Shown: positions 36,109 through 47,605, numbered from the stretch's first letter. The stretch is 64,000 nucleotides of DNA from Symbiodinium natans (GCA_905221605.1 CAJNDS010002046.1:239501-303500), one strand, 5' to 3'. Numbers and translations are program-made. Notes: a model not told the origin generated them from the letters alone.

Positions 36109-36826
36109 TCACTCCAGAACCTCCACCTCTGGATCAATGGAAGGCGAGGAAGCAGGCGGGGGCGCTCGGGGCGCAGGCGCCGCCTTGGCTGCCTGGGCCA
36201 TGGCCCTCCTCCTGGCCCGGCGGATGGCAGCGGCCCGCTTGCCAATGTCGTCATCGGCCAGGTCGACGACTTCCTTGGCCTTGCCGTTGGTCTTGCCGTT
36301 GGTGGCCACGGTGACGATGTCCAGATCTGGCGTGTGCTCGCCTCACAAAAGCAGCATGCCATAAACAGGATACGCCTCAATTAGTCAATGTGGACAAACA
36401 AACCTTAGGGAAACATGAGGAATCTACTTGCTGCCCAGATGCCATTGACCTCCCCACCAGACTTGGTTCTCTTGGCAGGTCTGTCATCCACGAGCTCGTC
36501 GCTCTCCTCGGCGGCATCGATCTCCGCGAACACCGACCGCTTTTTCTCCCTCTCGCGGGTCTGCCGGCGCAGCTCGAGCCGGTCCTCCAAGGTCAGCTTC
36601 CTAAGCGGCTCACCAACATGCCTCAGCTGCACTTGCTGACTACAGTCGTCTCTCAGTAGACTGCAAAAGCACCGCATGACCACACCAGCAACAACTTGCA
36701 AAACCAAGCCCATGTCGGGCCAAGACGCTTGGGATTGTCATTCATGTCGACGTCTTTCCGATATTTCTTGTCCTCGCCATACCTATCCCAGCTGGCCATG
36801 GCTAGTCTCGTGGCCCGCTGCAGGAT
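36109..36826 (-). CDS. three-exon gene end, basic/acidic probably nuclear protein
   Basis: Exon a starts at 36826 after TTTTCCTTCAG| and encodes ILQRATRLAMASWDRYGEDK followed by KYRKDVDMNDNPKRLG; its donor is unclear (about 36735). Exon b, 36458-36626, starts AAGTGCAG|CTG and ends TCT G|GTGGGG (phase 1). It carries LTLEDRLELRRQTREREKKR, then an acidic AEIDAAEESDELVDD and PAKRTKS, a basic cluster like a nuclear localisation signal. Exon c, 36109-36326, starts CGCCAG|AT, restores the frame, and encodes DIVTVATNGKTNGKAKEVVD, LADDDIGKRAAAIRRARRRA and a Pro/Ala tail ending PEVEVLE and TGA. The b-c intron is a 131-nt GT-AG intron. The upstream start lies beyond 36.83 kb. The family is not recognised. 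Confidence 0.72.
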
Positions 36827-36955
36827 CTGAAGGAAAATTACTCGAACCTACAAGAAAAGCAAGAAAAACACGGAAAACCATGCAGAGCGCCAAGACACTG
36901 CTTGCATCCTCTGTCCAAGGGCAAAGGACAAGGGGTAGGCAAAAGAAAAGGTTGT

Positions 36956-37103
36956 GATATATGATCTATGATCTATGATATGTGATATGTGATATATGAT
37001 ATATGATATATATATATATGTACTTATTTATATTTTTTCATGATACATATGTGTAGATTTAAAATGATTTCTGCCAGGAAGGCCAGGCCAGGCCAGGCCA
37101 GGC
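36956..37103. repeat. ATATGATCTATG microsatellite and GGCCA repeat
   Basis: Imperfect TATGATATGTGATA repeats run from 36956 to 37020. A GGCCA pentamer repeat lies at about 37079-37103. Confidence 0.85.
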
Positions 37104-37770
37104 CAGAGAAAGGCCTGGCTCCGAAGGCCTCCGGGAGCCTCGTCACGGATTCGTCGTCTATAGCTGGCCTGACTTCCGCGGGGACCTGTCGGTGGAATTG
37201 GCAAGAACCAGCAAAGAACTTCTGGCAAGAACCAGCAAGAACCCACAAGAAACCACTTGACATAAGCCATGGCCCATTCGATCTCTTTTTGGCAGGGATC
37301 TTGCTCGGGTCTTTGCGGGTGATGTGTTCACATCCTGAGCGAGGGCGTCGCTGCATCCGCCCAGATACCCCGGTCCTAAACCATATCTATAACCTGAAGC
37401 ACCGCACTCCTACACCGTCCTACAAACCCTGGTTCCGAAATACATGAATTACATGAACGTATGCCTGGCGAAAGGGGGGTCCCACTTGAACGTCGCATTC
37501 GCCCGTGAGACCTGGAAGGCGAATGCAATTTTTGGCTCCGCTTGTTGCGGCCCCAGGAGGGGAGCTTTCATGAAAGTGGGGACTATGATCAAAACAGCGT
37601 GCTCGCATAGTAGGAGAATCGCTTTGGGGGAGCCTTCGGACGCGGGGGGGCCTATGTGTTTGTGGGGGGCAGGTTGGCAGAGGCTGCAGAGGCTCTGAGC
37701 TCATGGGCCCAGCGCTTGCCATTTAAGGATTTCCGCCGCTGGGCTGGAGCGCAGGAGTAGGGACAGTCCT

Positions 37771-37856
37771 TATCAAATATCATCAGGTATCATCAGATAT
37801 CATCAGATATCATCAGATATCATCAGATATCATCAGGTATCATCAGATATCATCAG
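37771..37856 (+). repeat. 10-bp tandem repeat ATATCATCAG
   Basis: About eight units of ATATCATCAG, with some GTATCATCAG variants, end exactly at the predicted acceptor of the exon starting at 37857. Each unit supplies an AG, so several alternative 3' splice sites exist 10 bp apart. Confidence 0.9.
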
Positions 37857-38531
37857 TCCTTCATGTCGCCCCGGAAGGCACAAACCTGACGTTGTCACTG
37901 CGCGACATGCTTGACCCTGGTCTATGGGACGCAGGATACTTCAGGACTGCAACATCTACTGGACATGAACCTTCGAATCGAAGTGTGTGTTTGGCATTAT
38001 TTGGCCAAGCTCAGGCACTCTTCCCAAGCTTCATGGGACTAGTCGAGGCTTCCCACGTATCCCTCGCGGCGAGGTGTTGTGGCGAGTCACTCAACGGCCC
38101 TTCGGCGTTGCAAGCCACCGTAAGCCACCCTAAGTTTAAGTTGAAGCGCCACCACGGTGTACAGAACAACCGGCATAAAGCAAACGCTACGAGCTGGCTA
38201 CAAGGGCTTCGGGGATGGACGTGCCTGTCGCTTTCGCCTCTGAGCTGTCAGCCCCCTTCTTTCCGGGGTGCGCTGCCAAGATTTGCACAGGAGACCTTCG
38301 AATGCAAACGCCAGCTCTTTTTTTAGTATGCGAAGCCTATAGCACTATTCCCAGCCCAGTCTGACTGTGAAGCACTTAGGGAATTTGGTTCTTGGCCTAT
38401 TCTCCTCAAATGGATGCTTAATGCAGCACTATGCCATGCCCCGAACGAGCGCATAGATGCCGGAAGCGAGTACTTGCCCGCGCGCCTGGGAGGCACAGCG
38501 ACCCCGAGGCCGAGCACCAAATCCCCAAAAG
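37857..38531 (+). CDS. two-exon gene model (internal part), unknown protein
   Basis: Exon 1 (37857-38119) begins after CATCAG|TC and ends GCCACC|GTAAGCC, a near-consensus donor in phase 0. It encodes HVAPEGTNLTLSLRDMLDPG, LWDAGYFRTATSTGHEPSNR, a hydrophobic CLALFGQAQALFPSFMGLVE and AARCCGESLNGPSALQAT. Exon 2 (38360-38531) begins AGCCCAG|TCT in phase 0 and encodes SDCEALREFGSWPILLKWML then NAALCHAPNERIDAGSEYLP, ending near AAAAG|GCAGATAC (GC donor, phase 1). The join keeps the frame. The intron also contains an alternative natural reading before exon 2 (MQTPALFLVCEAYSTIPSPV). No domain is recognised. Both ends of the gene lie outside what I can place. Confidence 0.58.
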
Positions 38532-38539
38532 GCAGATAC

Positions 38540-41500
38540 AATGTACTTCAAACTTACTCAAATAAATACGCACAGCAAAGCTTTCAAGTTAATTTCTTCA
38601 TGGAATCCCCTATAAGTGCCCTAGTCGAGGCCCTGCTTGCTCCCGGCTCCGCCCCCGGCTCCAGGCCATCTCACGCACGTCATGGCAAGGGCCTGTGGGG
38701 GAGCGCCGTGAATTCTGAATTTCGGATCAGCCTCTGAAGAGTCAAGAACAGTCTCAGGAGGGTGTTGGAAGCGTTGGGCGCGTTCCACTTTCTAGGGGGG
38801 AGTTTGGTGTTTGGGGTGGAGATCATGGGAATCAACCCTCGGGCTTTTGATACATGGCTACACGGTGGCACTGTGTCACTGGCGGAGTAAGGTAGTGCAA
38901 TGTTTCCCAGTCTCTGCCTATCTCTCTGCCTCACGCTTTGCTCCGGGCAAATTGGCTAGAATCAGCTAGAAACTCTTCGTCTCCAGACACATGCTAATTA
39001 CCCTCCTCCTTGCTTCATTGAATCACCTCACCACCGCCCTGCAAACCTAAGAAAAAGAATAGGACTCATTGCGAGCAACTGTGGAAGTTCTACCGTAGCA
39101 CGAGAGTGCCAGTTTCTCTACGGTCCAAGGCCCCACTCCGACAGCGCAGAAAGCAACTCATGAAACGAAAGCCCCTTTCAAGAACAATTGCGTTTTATGG
39201 AAGCTGCAGAATAGGCGGCCCGGAGCACGAACTTCAACGGCTCTACAAAAATTTGCACTTGGCCAAATTGAGCACGTGTCCAGCAGTAGCCGCATACAGA
39301 ATGAGTGGACTTAAGTACTTTCTGAGACTTTCTGGTGCTCCCCGTGTTCGACCAATCTGGGCGCCCCTGCAGCTCCCACGGCACTGAGGAGCACCGGCAA
39401 AGCGGCAACCACCCAAAGGGGCGGGGCAAACTCGGCCTCGAAATTTGAGGATTGGGTATCAGGGGCATCCACCCAGAAAGCCCAAGTGGTTGCTGCTTGT
39501 TGTATCCTTGCAATAGTTTACGTAGTTCCGGGGCGACGTTTGGGGACTTGGAGTTTGAGGTTCCCGGGCTTTGAGCGCCATGAAAAAATGCGCAATGGCA
39601 AAGGCTGCCCGTGCGCTTGGGGGGATTCGAGTTTTTTCTGTCGGATCGGTGCCTTGGCCACCGTCATCAGCGGCCTGGCAAAAGGCGCCAGCAGCCGGAT
39701 GTGGCCGCCCAGCAGGGCCACCCGCCAGCGTACCTCTCTCTTCGCGCTTCGGTTCGCACTTTTCGCAGACGTTCAAACTTCGTGCACATATAGTGTGAAT
39801 AGTGTGACTTCGTTGTCCTGATGCAGATGCAATTTTGAAGTCCTTCGGTTGTCTCCGGCTGAAAAGTCCAGAGAAGCTGATGCTTCCTACTGAAAGGATC
39901 AGGCTCGCGTCAACCGGTCACCCTTAACGGCTGACTTCTACTCATGCTTGGGGATCTTCTTGATGATCCTGCTTAAGAGTCTTAAGAGTCTTAGAGCCCC
40001 CCCCCTAGCAGGCAAACCTCCTCGCGTCTTTTACCCGCATCCGGGCCATGGCCCCCAGGAGCAGCAAGGACCCCTGGGATGGCCTGGGCCTACTTTGGCC
40101 GCGGAAAGAGTGAAGCATGCGAGGCTCAGATGCAAAAGGTTTGAGTTGCAGTAGAGACGCATGAAACCATGGAACACATGATGCTCACCAAGCACGGTCC
40201 CCAGTCTCGAAAAAACATCGCCCAAAAGAGAAACTACTTTGTCGTGAAGGTGGCTGAGGGCCAATTAATTAAGGGCTATAAGATTTGGGGATAGTCACGG
40301 ATAGTTGGGGTCCAGAGTCTCCATCTCGACTTGCTGCTCTCCCTCACGCGGTGCAGGGTGAAACGGGAATCAATCGCATCAGGATCAGGGGTGTACCCCC
40401 AAATCCCGAACCACCTGAACAACTCGAATCTAGAAGTCATGAGCCTGGAACAGTTGGAAATCCACAGCGGTTTTCGCTTCCGGTACTTTGAATTTGGTTG
40501 ATCAGGGTGACAGCTCATGTGTAGTACCCGAGCCAGGAGAAGACGAAAGGAGGGTACTGCTCTCAATTTGGGGTTTTGGCTCTCAACCCGAGGGCGTGTG
40601 GTAAACTATGAAAGGTCGTGAATATGAAGGCAGTTTGAAAGGGCTTGAAAGGGCTTGGAGGTTGGACGCGCGCGACGCCGAGGAGGGATACAATCAAAAG
40701 GCTATAAACCGCTGACCATCCCCCCGCCCCAGAAAGTCTCGAAAATCTCGTTAACAAAGCCTTGGCGGAGAAAGCTCACTCCACCACGGACTTGGAATAC
40801 AGGTGCTTCAGGTCCGGAAGGCCCGAGAGGAAGTTCTTCACCTGGGAACTCGTTGTAAACCCTAGAGCCCCCCCAGTTCATTCATTGGAGCTGGGAGAAG
40901 GATTTGGGGTCATGGGCAGGAGAACCATATGACAAGCCACCTCAACGTGCTGAGAGGCTGGAACCCCCAATAGCCCCCTCGGGGGGCCTTCTGCGTCATG
41001 CCCTTCTTCTTCTTCTTAACCTGAGGAGCTCCTCCGCAGGGGGGAAGACCCGAGATCAGATCTTTTACTGGGCCATGCAAAAGGAAACGGCGGTGCAAGA
41101 AAATGAAGGCAGTCAGAGATAGGATCTGTCTTGTTTCGGACTCGAGCATCTCGCATTTTTCCAATTTTCCGAACGGTCCTGTCTCTGCCGATGTGAGCTC
41201 CGGGGGCGTGGACGTGGCGGACGTGGTGGACGTTGTGGCGACCGTGGAGGTCGGGAGGCCCACAGAGGAGAGCGCCTGGCACTGCAAGGAGTGCAGAGCG
41301 TATCATACATCTACACACATACCGAAACTTGCAATACTAGGGTATGTATACCACCAAGTTACATAGAGCATCCGGAGAAATTGCACAGCCCTCGATACGA
41401 CGGCAAACGGGCAAATACGATCACCACCAAAGCAGCCACGACGCGAGCCCCTAAACTCCTTTTTTCTCCTAGACAGTCCTAGGCGCTACCATCGACCTCG

Positions 41501-41680
41501 CATGGAAGCTTGAAATTCTTGGGGTCTGGAAACAAAGCATCTGTCCGAGCCTGCGAGAGCACGTCTGCATCGCCTAAGGCATGCTCGGCCACAGAAAGTA
41601 CGCATGCATTGCTTACTGTTGGCTTCGAACGCATTATAAGTCGATGTCTGAGCTTGCCCAAGCAAAACAACATGGCCGCT
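38540..41680. other. weakly coding stretch
   Basis: Apart from the ORF at 39106-39387, a plus-strand frame at 39486-39821 is open and GC3-rich in its second half, with the minus strand also open. A minus-strand frame at 40276-40566 ends in TPTIRDYPQIL. A plus-strand frame at about 41190-41307 reads VDVADVVDVVATVEVGRPTE and WHCKECRA before a possible GT donor. None is confirmed. Confidence 0.35.
39106..39387 (+). CDS. ORF, possible exon
   Basis: A 93-residue plus-strand frame encodes PLRQRRKQLMKRKPLSRTIA, then FYGSCRIGGPEHELQRLYKN and a hydrophobic/basic end, stopping at TGA. It is basic and natural in composition. The minus strand is also open here (39178-39513). Splice borders are not evident. 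Confidence 0.36.
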   Translation: MPVSLRSKAPLRQRRKQLMKRKPLSRTIAFYGSCRIGGPEHELQRLYKNLHLAKLSTCPAVAAYRMSGLKYFLRLSGAPRVRPIWAPLQLPRH

Positions 41681-41689
41681 GATACTCGT

Positions 41690-41880
41690 GATGCTCGTGG
41701 CAAGCCGCAGGCCCAAACACCCGCTGCTGATGCTCATGATGCGCCGTGGCAGGCCCAAACACCCGCTGCTGATGCTCATGATTCGCCGTTGCAGGCCCCA
41801 ACACCCGCCTGATGATGCTCGTGATGCTTCGTGGCAGGCCCAAACACCCGCTGCTGATGCTCGTGATGCTCACTCTTCAA
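41690..41880 (+). repeat. 42-bp minisatellite with coding-length period
   Basis: Units built on CAGGCCCAAACACCCGCTGC plus TGATGCTCATGATG recur about four times. Because the period is 42 bp, the plus strand gives a 14-residue repeat (QTPAADAHDAPWQA) until a frameshift near 41812, after which the same peptide resumes in another frame. Both a repeat-bearing exon and a plain minisatellite fit. Confidence 0.7.
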
Positions 41881-42440
41881 ACCCTGCACAGCCCAACTGC
41901 CCGCTGCTGATGTTCATGCTTCTGTCTGCCCGCGCTCATGATATCCACTCTCCAACCCTGGGCAAGACCAAATGCCTGCTCTGATGCTCAACCCATGCTT
42001 CATCTGCAAGTTCAAGTTTCAGTCCCGAGTGAAATTCTACAATGCGTAAGATTGGGGCTCTTTTGGTAACAGCAGAGTGCTCAAGCTGCTATAGCGAGAC
42101 AAAGTAGCACCCACTTTTTTGTTACCAAGATCGCCTTTGAGGGTCCAAATCCCTCCCCTTTGAACTCCCAAACCTGCGCAGGTTGAAAATGCGATGTTTT
42201 GCTCACGACTCTGTCTTGCTATCTTCCGCTCACACTCCAAGGCCAGCACCTGCCGAGACCTGTGTCGGTGCTGGCACCTTGGGGCCCGGAGAATTCGGAG
42301 AAAAAACAGGAGAGGGCTCTGAAGATCTCTGAAAAGGACGCTCTTTTGGGTGGGGGGGAAATGAGGGGGGGAAGGGCACCGGCTTCAGGAAGCCCATCGA
42401 AGATGCCCGCGGACAGTGATACAAAAGCCATCGTCTGTGT

Positions 42441-42794
42441 ATGTCAAGGAACCTTTGGCCAGCCCACTACGCAAAAAAACAAGCAAAAACTAACTTTTCT
42501 GCTACGCTTCCCATCCAGATTTTTTTGGAGGCTTCCGTAAACGACTGTGTTTCAGTTCGCTCGCTCATCATGTTCACGTCGCTCAGATTCAATGGGCGTT
42601 TTGACCACATAACTCATAACGAAGGGAATAACACTAAAATCACGCGCGAAGGATTGCTAGGACAAAAAAAGCCATGCAATGGAAACAACCCTCGCCTTCC
42701 TAAAAGAGCTGGCCACGTGAGGTTGATTGGAGGCCGCATGCCGACACGAACAGAAGAGTTGATCTTCTACCAGGGCGACCCCGCGTTCGGCTAA
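42441..42794 (+). CDS. ORF, possible exon
   Basis: A 117-residue plus-strand frame with low GC3 reads FTSLRFNGRFDHITHNEGNN, then TKITREGLLGQKKPCNGNNP and a basic tail ending GDPAFG and TAA. No minus-strand ORF competes. Codon use differs from other exon candidates (more A/T), so it may be foreign, a decayed element, or chance. Confidence 0.33.
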   Translation: MSRNLWPAHYAKKQAKTNFSATLPIQIFLEASVNDCVSVRSLIMFTSLRFNGRFDHITHNEGNNTKITREGLLGQKKPCNGNNPRLPKRAGHVRLIGGRMPTRTEELIFYQGDPAFG

Positions 42795-43264
42795 AAGCAA
42801 GAAAATCTATTGTTTGGAGGACAGACTTTCGATATCGGCGGCTGCCGTCTCCTCACACAGTCACTTCACCGAGGGCGTTGAATAACCCTAACAATGAGAG
42901 CAAGCTCAGCCCGAGACTTTGGGTGTGGCGCTAACGTCGAAGAAACCGAAATCGACATCGACCATCGCCTGCCGAAAGTGCTGAAAAGGCCCTTACGGCT
43001 TACGGACGAGAGTGATTGAAGTTGGTGCTGGAGCTCATTCAGGAACGTCCAGGCAATGCTTCTAGGGCTGAAGGTGCGAGTTTGGCCCTCGGGCGTGCTT
43101 GGCATGATGTCTCACGAATTGCGCCTTTTGAGTCTTCAGGCCGCTGAGACTATAAGCGTAGCTGGCCCGAACAAAACAGATGCTTGGGAGAGGGCCACTG
43201 CGGATAAGGGTCCCTCAAAACCTTTGCACACCTGCACAAAAAGCCTAAGCCGCGATCGAACGAG

Positions 43265-43510
43265 AACACAAGAGCAGCAGCGGCGGCGGCAGCAGCAGCG
43301 GCAGCGGCAGCGGCAGCGGCAGGGGCAGCTTCTGCAGCGACAGCTGCGGTGACAGCTGCGATGGCGGCAACAACGACGGCAACAACGATGGCAACAACGA
43401 CGGCAGCCACGACGGCGACCACCGCGACGGCGACCGCGAAGAGACGGCGGTGACAGCGGCGACGACGGCAAGACAGCGACGCGGCGACGCGGCGACGACG
43501 ACGGTGGAGA
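43265..43510 (+). repeat. GCN/ACG triplet-repeat region
   Basis: CAG/GCG/GGC triplets (43265-43325) pass into CAACAACGACGG and GACGGCGAC repeats. Depending on frame the region reads as poly-Ala/Thr, poly-Gln or poly-Arg. It could be a repeat inside an exon, but no border supports this. Confidence 0.75.
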
Positions 43511-44199
43511 CGGTGCAGACGATCGAGACGACGGAAGCGCCGGAAGAAATTGACAACAGAACTGTGAAGCCTTGTGGTCTGGAGACCTACACTGCATCTC
43601 TTTATCCGCGGGCTCGGCCTCATCCGTGGCCCCGGGCGGCACAGGAGCCTGCAAGAATTCAAGGCGACCTTCCGGAACCCCGCACCCCAAGTCCTGAGCT
43701 TAAACCCACGAAGCTGTTACATCGAGTCTGGCACACGGCGGACCGGGTTCCCGAGGAGTGCAATCGGACTCAGACTTTGGAAGGTTAGAGCCTGCAGGGC
43801 AGGCACAGGCATCCCTGTTCCAGTGGTGGCTTTTGGAAGGGGTGGGGAGTAGACTTGAGTAGACCTTGTCGAAGCCAAAAGCCCAAATCAAAACGAGATC
43901 GCATGACATCCTGTCCTGAACGGAGGCCTCCTTGCATTTTTCAGTTTGTTTCTGTTTGCTTCTGTGGCAAACCCAGGTGCCTGCACAGCCCCGAGCTGTC
44001 CCCATGAGCTGAGGACCAAGAGCACTTCTGCGCTTCCATGTTTCCCGGAACTCCCGTGCTTCCGGGGAACTTGTTCATAAGGGGAAGGGTGGACCATTGA
44101 AGGGTGTGAACAGCATCCGGCCTGGCCGGCCTGGCCGGCCTGGCTGACTTGCGCCGGTAACCCGGAAACGCCTCGCCAAGGTTCGAAGGTTTGGGAGGA

Positions 44200-44976
44200 T
44201 CAGCGCACTGGGCAGTTTGGCCTCTTTTGCCTCTGCCGCCTGTTTTCACATGTAACTAGCCGGGGTGGGGCCTCCACTTCAATCGGATCTCGATTAGAAC
44301 GCTGAGGTCTTGCAAAATGTCTTGCGAGTCTCTGCGGAGCCACCTTGGAGCGCTTGGGGCGAACTTGGCCGACTCTGCGAGGCAGCCTGCCAGGTTTACT
44401 CAAAGCCGAAAAGCTCCTGATATTGAGGTTTGGATGATAGAACAAGTAGATTTCCGGGATCAGGCAGACTGTCCGCGATGCCCTGCTACGCTTCGGGGAT
44501 TCTTCCAGTGAAGGAGACTCCGTTTCCTGAAGGGTCGCGAATAAAGCTCGCGCGCCAAGCGAAGTCGTATGCTGACCATCTCTAACCCCCACCTCTACCC
44601 CTCTGCTGAAGACCAACACACATGTTAGTCGAGTATGCCTCGGGCTTGGCACTGGGCAGCTGCAGGTGCTTTCCTTGGCCATCCAGACAGTATTGCTGTT
44701 GCAGCTGTTGCTCTCCTCCTCTGCCATGCTGTAAGCAATGCTGCAAGCAATGGGAACTCCTCTTGTTGAAAAGTCTCTCGCGTTCCCTCTCCCTCTATTC
44801 TTCCTTTCTTCATTCCTTTCGTCCTTTGGTTTCTTCCTTTCATGGGGCATAGGATCCAGTTCCCCCCTTGCCCGCGCACGGTCAGCACGCCCCTCGTTTG
44901 CGGAGGTGATAACCTCTCTCTCTGTCTCTGTCTCTGTGTGTCTCTGGTTCCCCCCTTGCCCGCGCACGGTCAGCAC
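44200..44976 (-). other. long ORF partly built on repeats
   Basis: This is the longest minus-strand frame outside pure repeats (258 residues). Its N-terminal third comes from the 88-bp repeat at 44871-45090. The remainder (for example SFSALSKPGRLPRRVGQVRP) is Arg/Pro/Ser-rich with no motif. Probably non-coding. Confidence 0.4.
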
Positions 44977-45090
44977 GCCCCTCGTTTGCGGAGGTGATAA
45001 CCTCTCTCTCTGTCTCTGTCTCTGTGTGTCTCTGGTTCCCCCCTTGCCCGCGCACGGTCAGCACGCCCCTCGTTTGCGGAGCGAATGATT
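44871..45090 (+). repeat. 88-bp tandem repeat, about 2.5 copies
   Basis: CCCGCGCACGGTCAGCACGC starts at 44871, 44959 and 45047, each followed by CCCTCGTTTGCGGAG. In the first two copies this leads into a CT-rich tail. The last copy grades into the long pyrimidine tract. Confidence 0.9.
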
Positions 45091-46307
45091 GCCGGTGATA
45101 ACCTCTCTCTCTGTCTCTCTCTCTGTGTCTCTTTCTTTCTTTCTTTCGTTGGGGCATGGGGGTGACCCCCCGCGCTGGTGCGCGCCCCCGTCCGTTTGCG
45201 TCTCAGTGCTCGCTAAAACTCGCTCTGTGTCTCTCTCTGTCTCTCTCTGTCTCTCCCTGTCTCTCCCTGTCTCTCCCTGTCTCTCTCTGTCTCTCTCTGT
45301 CTCTCCGTCTCTCTGTGTTCTGCTTCTGCTTCTTCTTCTTCTTCTTCTTCTTCTTCTCCTTCTTCTTCTACGGGGCGTCTCTCTCTCTCTCTCTCTGTGT
45401 GTCTCTGTGTCTCTCTGTCTCTCTGTCTCTCTGCCTCTCTGGCTCTCTGTCTCTCTGTCTCTCTGTCTCACTGTCTCTCCGTCTCTCCGTCGCTCCGTCT
45501 CTCCGTCTCTCCGTCTCTCCGTCTCTCCGTCTCTCCGTCGCTCCGTCGCTCCGTCTCTCCGTCTCTCCGTCTCTCCTCCGTCTCTCCTCCGTCTCTCCTC
45601 CGTCTCTCCTCCGTCTCTCCTCCGTCTCTCCTCCGTCTCTCCGCCGTCTCTCCGCCGTCTCTCCACCGTCTCTCCGCCTCTCCGTCGCTCCGTCTCTCCG
45701 TCTCTCCGTCTCTCCGTCTCTCCGTCGCTCCGTCGCTCCGTCTCTCCGTCTCTCCGTCTCTCCGTCTTTCCGTCTCTCCTCCGTCTCTCCTCCGTCTCTC
45801 CTCCGTCTCTCCTCCGTCTCTCCTCCGTCTCTCCTCCGTCTCTCCTCCGTCTCTCCTCCGTCTCTCCTCCGTCTCTCCTCCGTCTCTCCTCCGTCTCTCC
45901 GCCGTCTCTCCGCCGTCTCTCCGCCGTCTCTCCGCCGTCTCTCCGTCTCTCCGTCGCTCCGTCTCTCCGTCTCTCCGTCTCTCCGTCTCTCCGTCTCTCC
46001 GTCTCTCTGTCTCTCTGTCTCTCTGTCTGTCGGTCTCTCTGTCTCTCTGTCTGTCGGTCTGTCTGTCTGGCTGTCTGCCTGTCTCTCTCTCTCTCCCTCC
46101 CCCTCCCCCTCCCCCTCCCCCTCTCCCTCTCCCTCTCCCTCTCCCTCTCCCTCTCCCTCTCCCTCTCCTTTCCCTTTTTCTCTCCCTCTCCCCCCTCTCC
46201 TCTCCCCTCTCCTCTCCCTCCTCCCTCTCCCTCTCCCTCTTCCCTCTCCCTCTCCCTCTCTCCCTCTCCCTCTCCCTCTCCTCTCCTCTCTCTCTCTCTC
46301 TCTCTCG
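45090..46307 (+). repeat. 1.2 kb polypyrimidine tract (CTCTGT / CTCCGTCTCTC)
   Basis: The plus strand is almost entirely C and T, with interspersed G in CTCCGTCTCTC and CTCTCTGT units, then pure CCCTCT at 46090-46305. It produces open frames of up to 476 residues (poly Ser/Leu/Pro or Arg/Glu) that are not genes. Such a tract can form triplex (H-DNA) structures. Confidence 0.95.
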
Positions 46308-47254
46308 CGAAAATTCAACGCGCAAACTCTGCTGTAGGTTCAGCCCTGCTTCCCAGGGCAGCGAAGAAGTTTTCCCTCACGGTGCTGCCCAAGGACCTCA
46401 TGCAAGAAGCTGTGCCAACTTGCACTAAATCATCCGGGAGACGCGGTGGGGATGCAGGTCTCACGACAACTGCTTGGAGCTCGCTCGGGCTTCAGGCTTG
46501 GGTTTGGGACGGGCCGTAGGGTTTGAGAAACGCTTCACAATGAGGGCCTCAACACAGAACCGGCTCTCAAAGCACTTCTCAAACTCCCAAAGTACTCAAA
46601 AATCAAAGCAGGCAAAAAAGGCTGCTTTCAAAGAACCCAATCTGAGACACATGCCCCGCGTCACATCTTGCTTGGGACCCCGACCCAGCATCTGGGAACG
46701 GAGGGGCGCCGAAAAGGGCGAAGGGAAGCGAAGGGACCTGGACATTCTTCGGCATTTGTTGGAGTTTTGACGTTTCCCCAGATATGTGTGGTCCAACGTA
46801 TGATCTGTGAGCTTCATGGCAGACAGAGACAGAGACACGCACACACGCACAGGCTTACTTGGGCTTGGCAGGAACACATGAGAAGTGAACTGAAGACGGG
46901 ACAAGACTGTTTTGTGGAGGGGGGGGGGGGGGATTGTCATGCATGCATGAAGATGAGGTGAACACTTTTGTCACAGTGGCGCTTTGCATTGGCCCTCGTA
47001 CGAGGGAGGAGGTAGCTCGTGGCCATGCCTGGTGATTACTGCCTTGTAATGTTCGGGGCGGTACACAATGTTTTAGGCGAGCGTCAGTCAGGTTCTGACA
47101 CCACCGCAGAGAATGGAGCGGTCGAATGCAGTAAAAATCGCGCAGGCACATGAAAGAACGGAAAGTCATGTGTTGCACCATGTTCAGGTGTTGCCACGCA
47201 CACACGCAGAGAGACAGACAGACACAGAGAGAGAGACAGAGAGAGGGAGGGCAG

Positions 47255-47408
47255 AGGCAGGGGCAGGGGCAGGGGCAGGGGCAGGGGCAGGGGCAGGGGC
47301 AGGGGCAGGGGCAGGGGCAGGGGCAGGGGCAGGGCAGGGGCAGGGGCAGGGGCAGGGGCAGGGGCAGGGGCAGGGGCAGGGGCAGGGGCAGGGGCAGGGG
47401 CAGGGGCA
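47255..47408 (+). repeat. (GGGGCA)n hexamer array, about 25 units
   Basis: A nearly perfect GGGGCA array has one unit lacking a G (near 47334). Runs of four G separated by two bases make the plus strand a strong candidate for G-quadruplex formation. AG-rich sequence precedes it and CAGACA repeats follow. Confidence 0.95.
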
Positions 47409-47605
47409 ATCACAGACAGACGGACACACGGACCCAGACAAAGGGACACACTCAGATGAATCTGCACGGACATGTCAAGCTTCTGGCGGATGCGGTGGAG
47501 ACCCCTGACTGGATCAACTGCGCCGCCTGCGGTTCAGAGAAATAAGCAGTGGCTTCACGTGCTGGTGGAATATAGGGTTGTTGAAGGGATCCGAAGTGCA
47601 TCTTG

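Noticed and set aside
39640-39780. Minus-strand exon reading RVALLGGHIRLLAPFARPLM
   Set aside because: The attractive upstream part (FERLRKVRTEARRE) is in a different frame once the sequence is read carefully, and the plus strand is open with high GC3.
45089-46519. ORFs up to 476 residues on both strands
   Set aside because: They are produced by the CTCTGT/CTCCGT polypyrimidine tract, which is open in every frame; composition is only Ser/Leu/Pro or Arg/Glu.
47084-47473. APAPAP/PLPLPL ORFs around the GGGGCA array
   Set aside because: The hexamer repeat is open in all frames; there is no support for translation.
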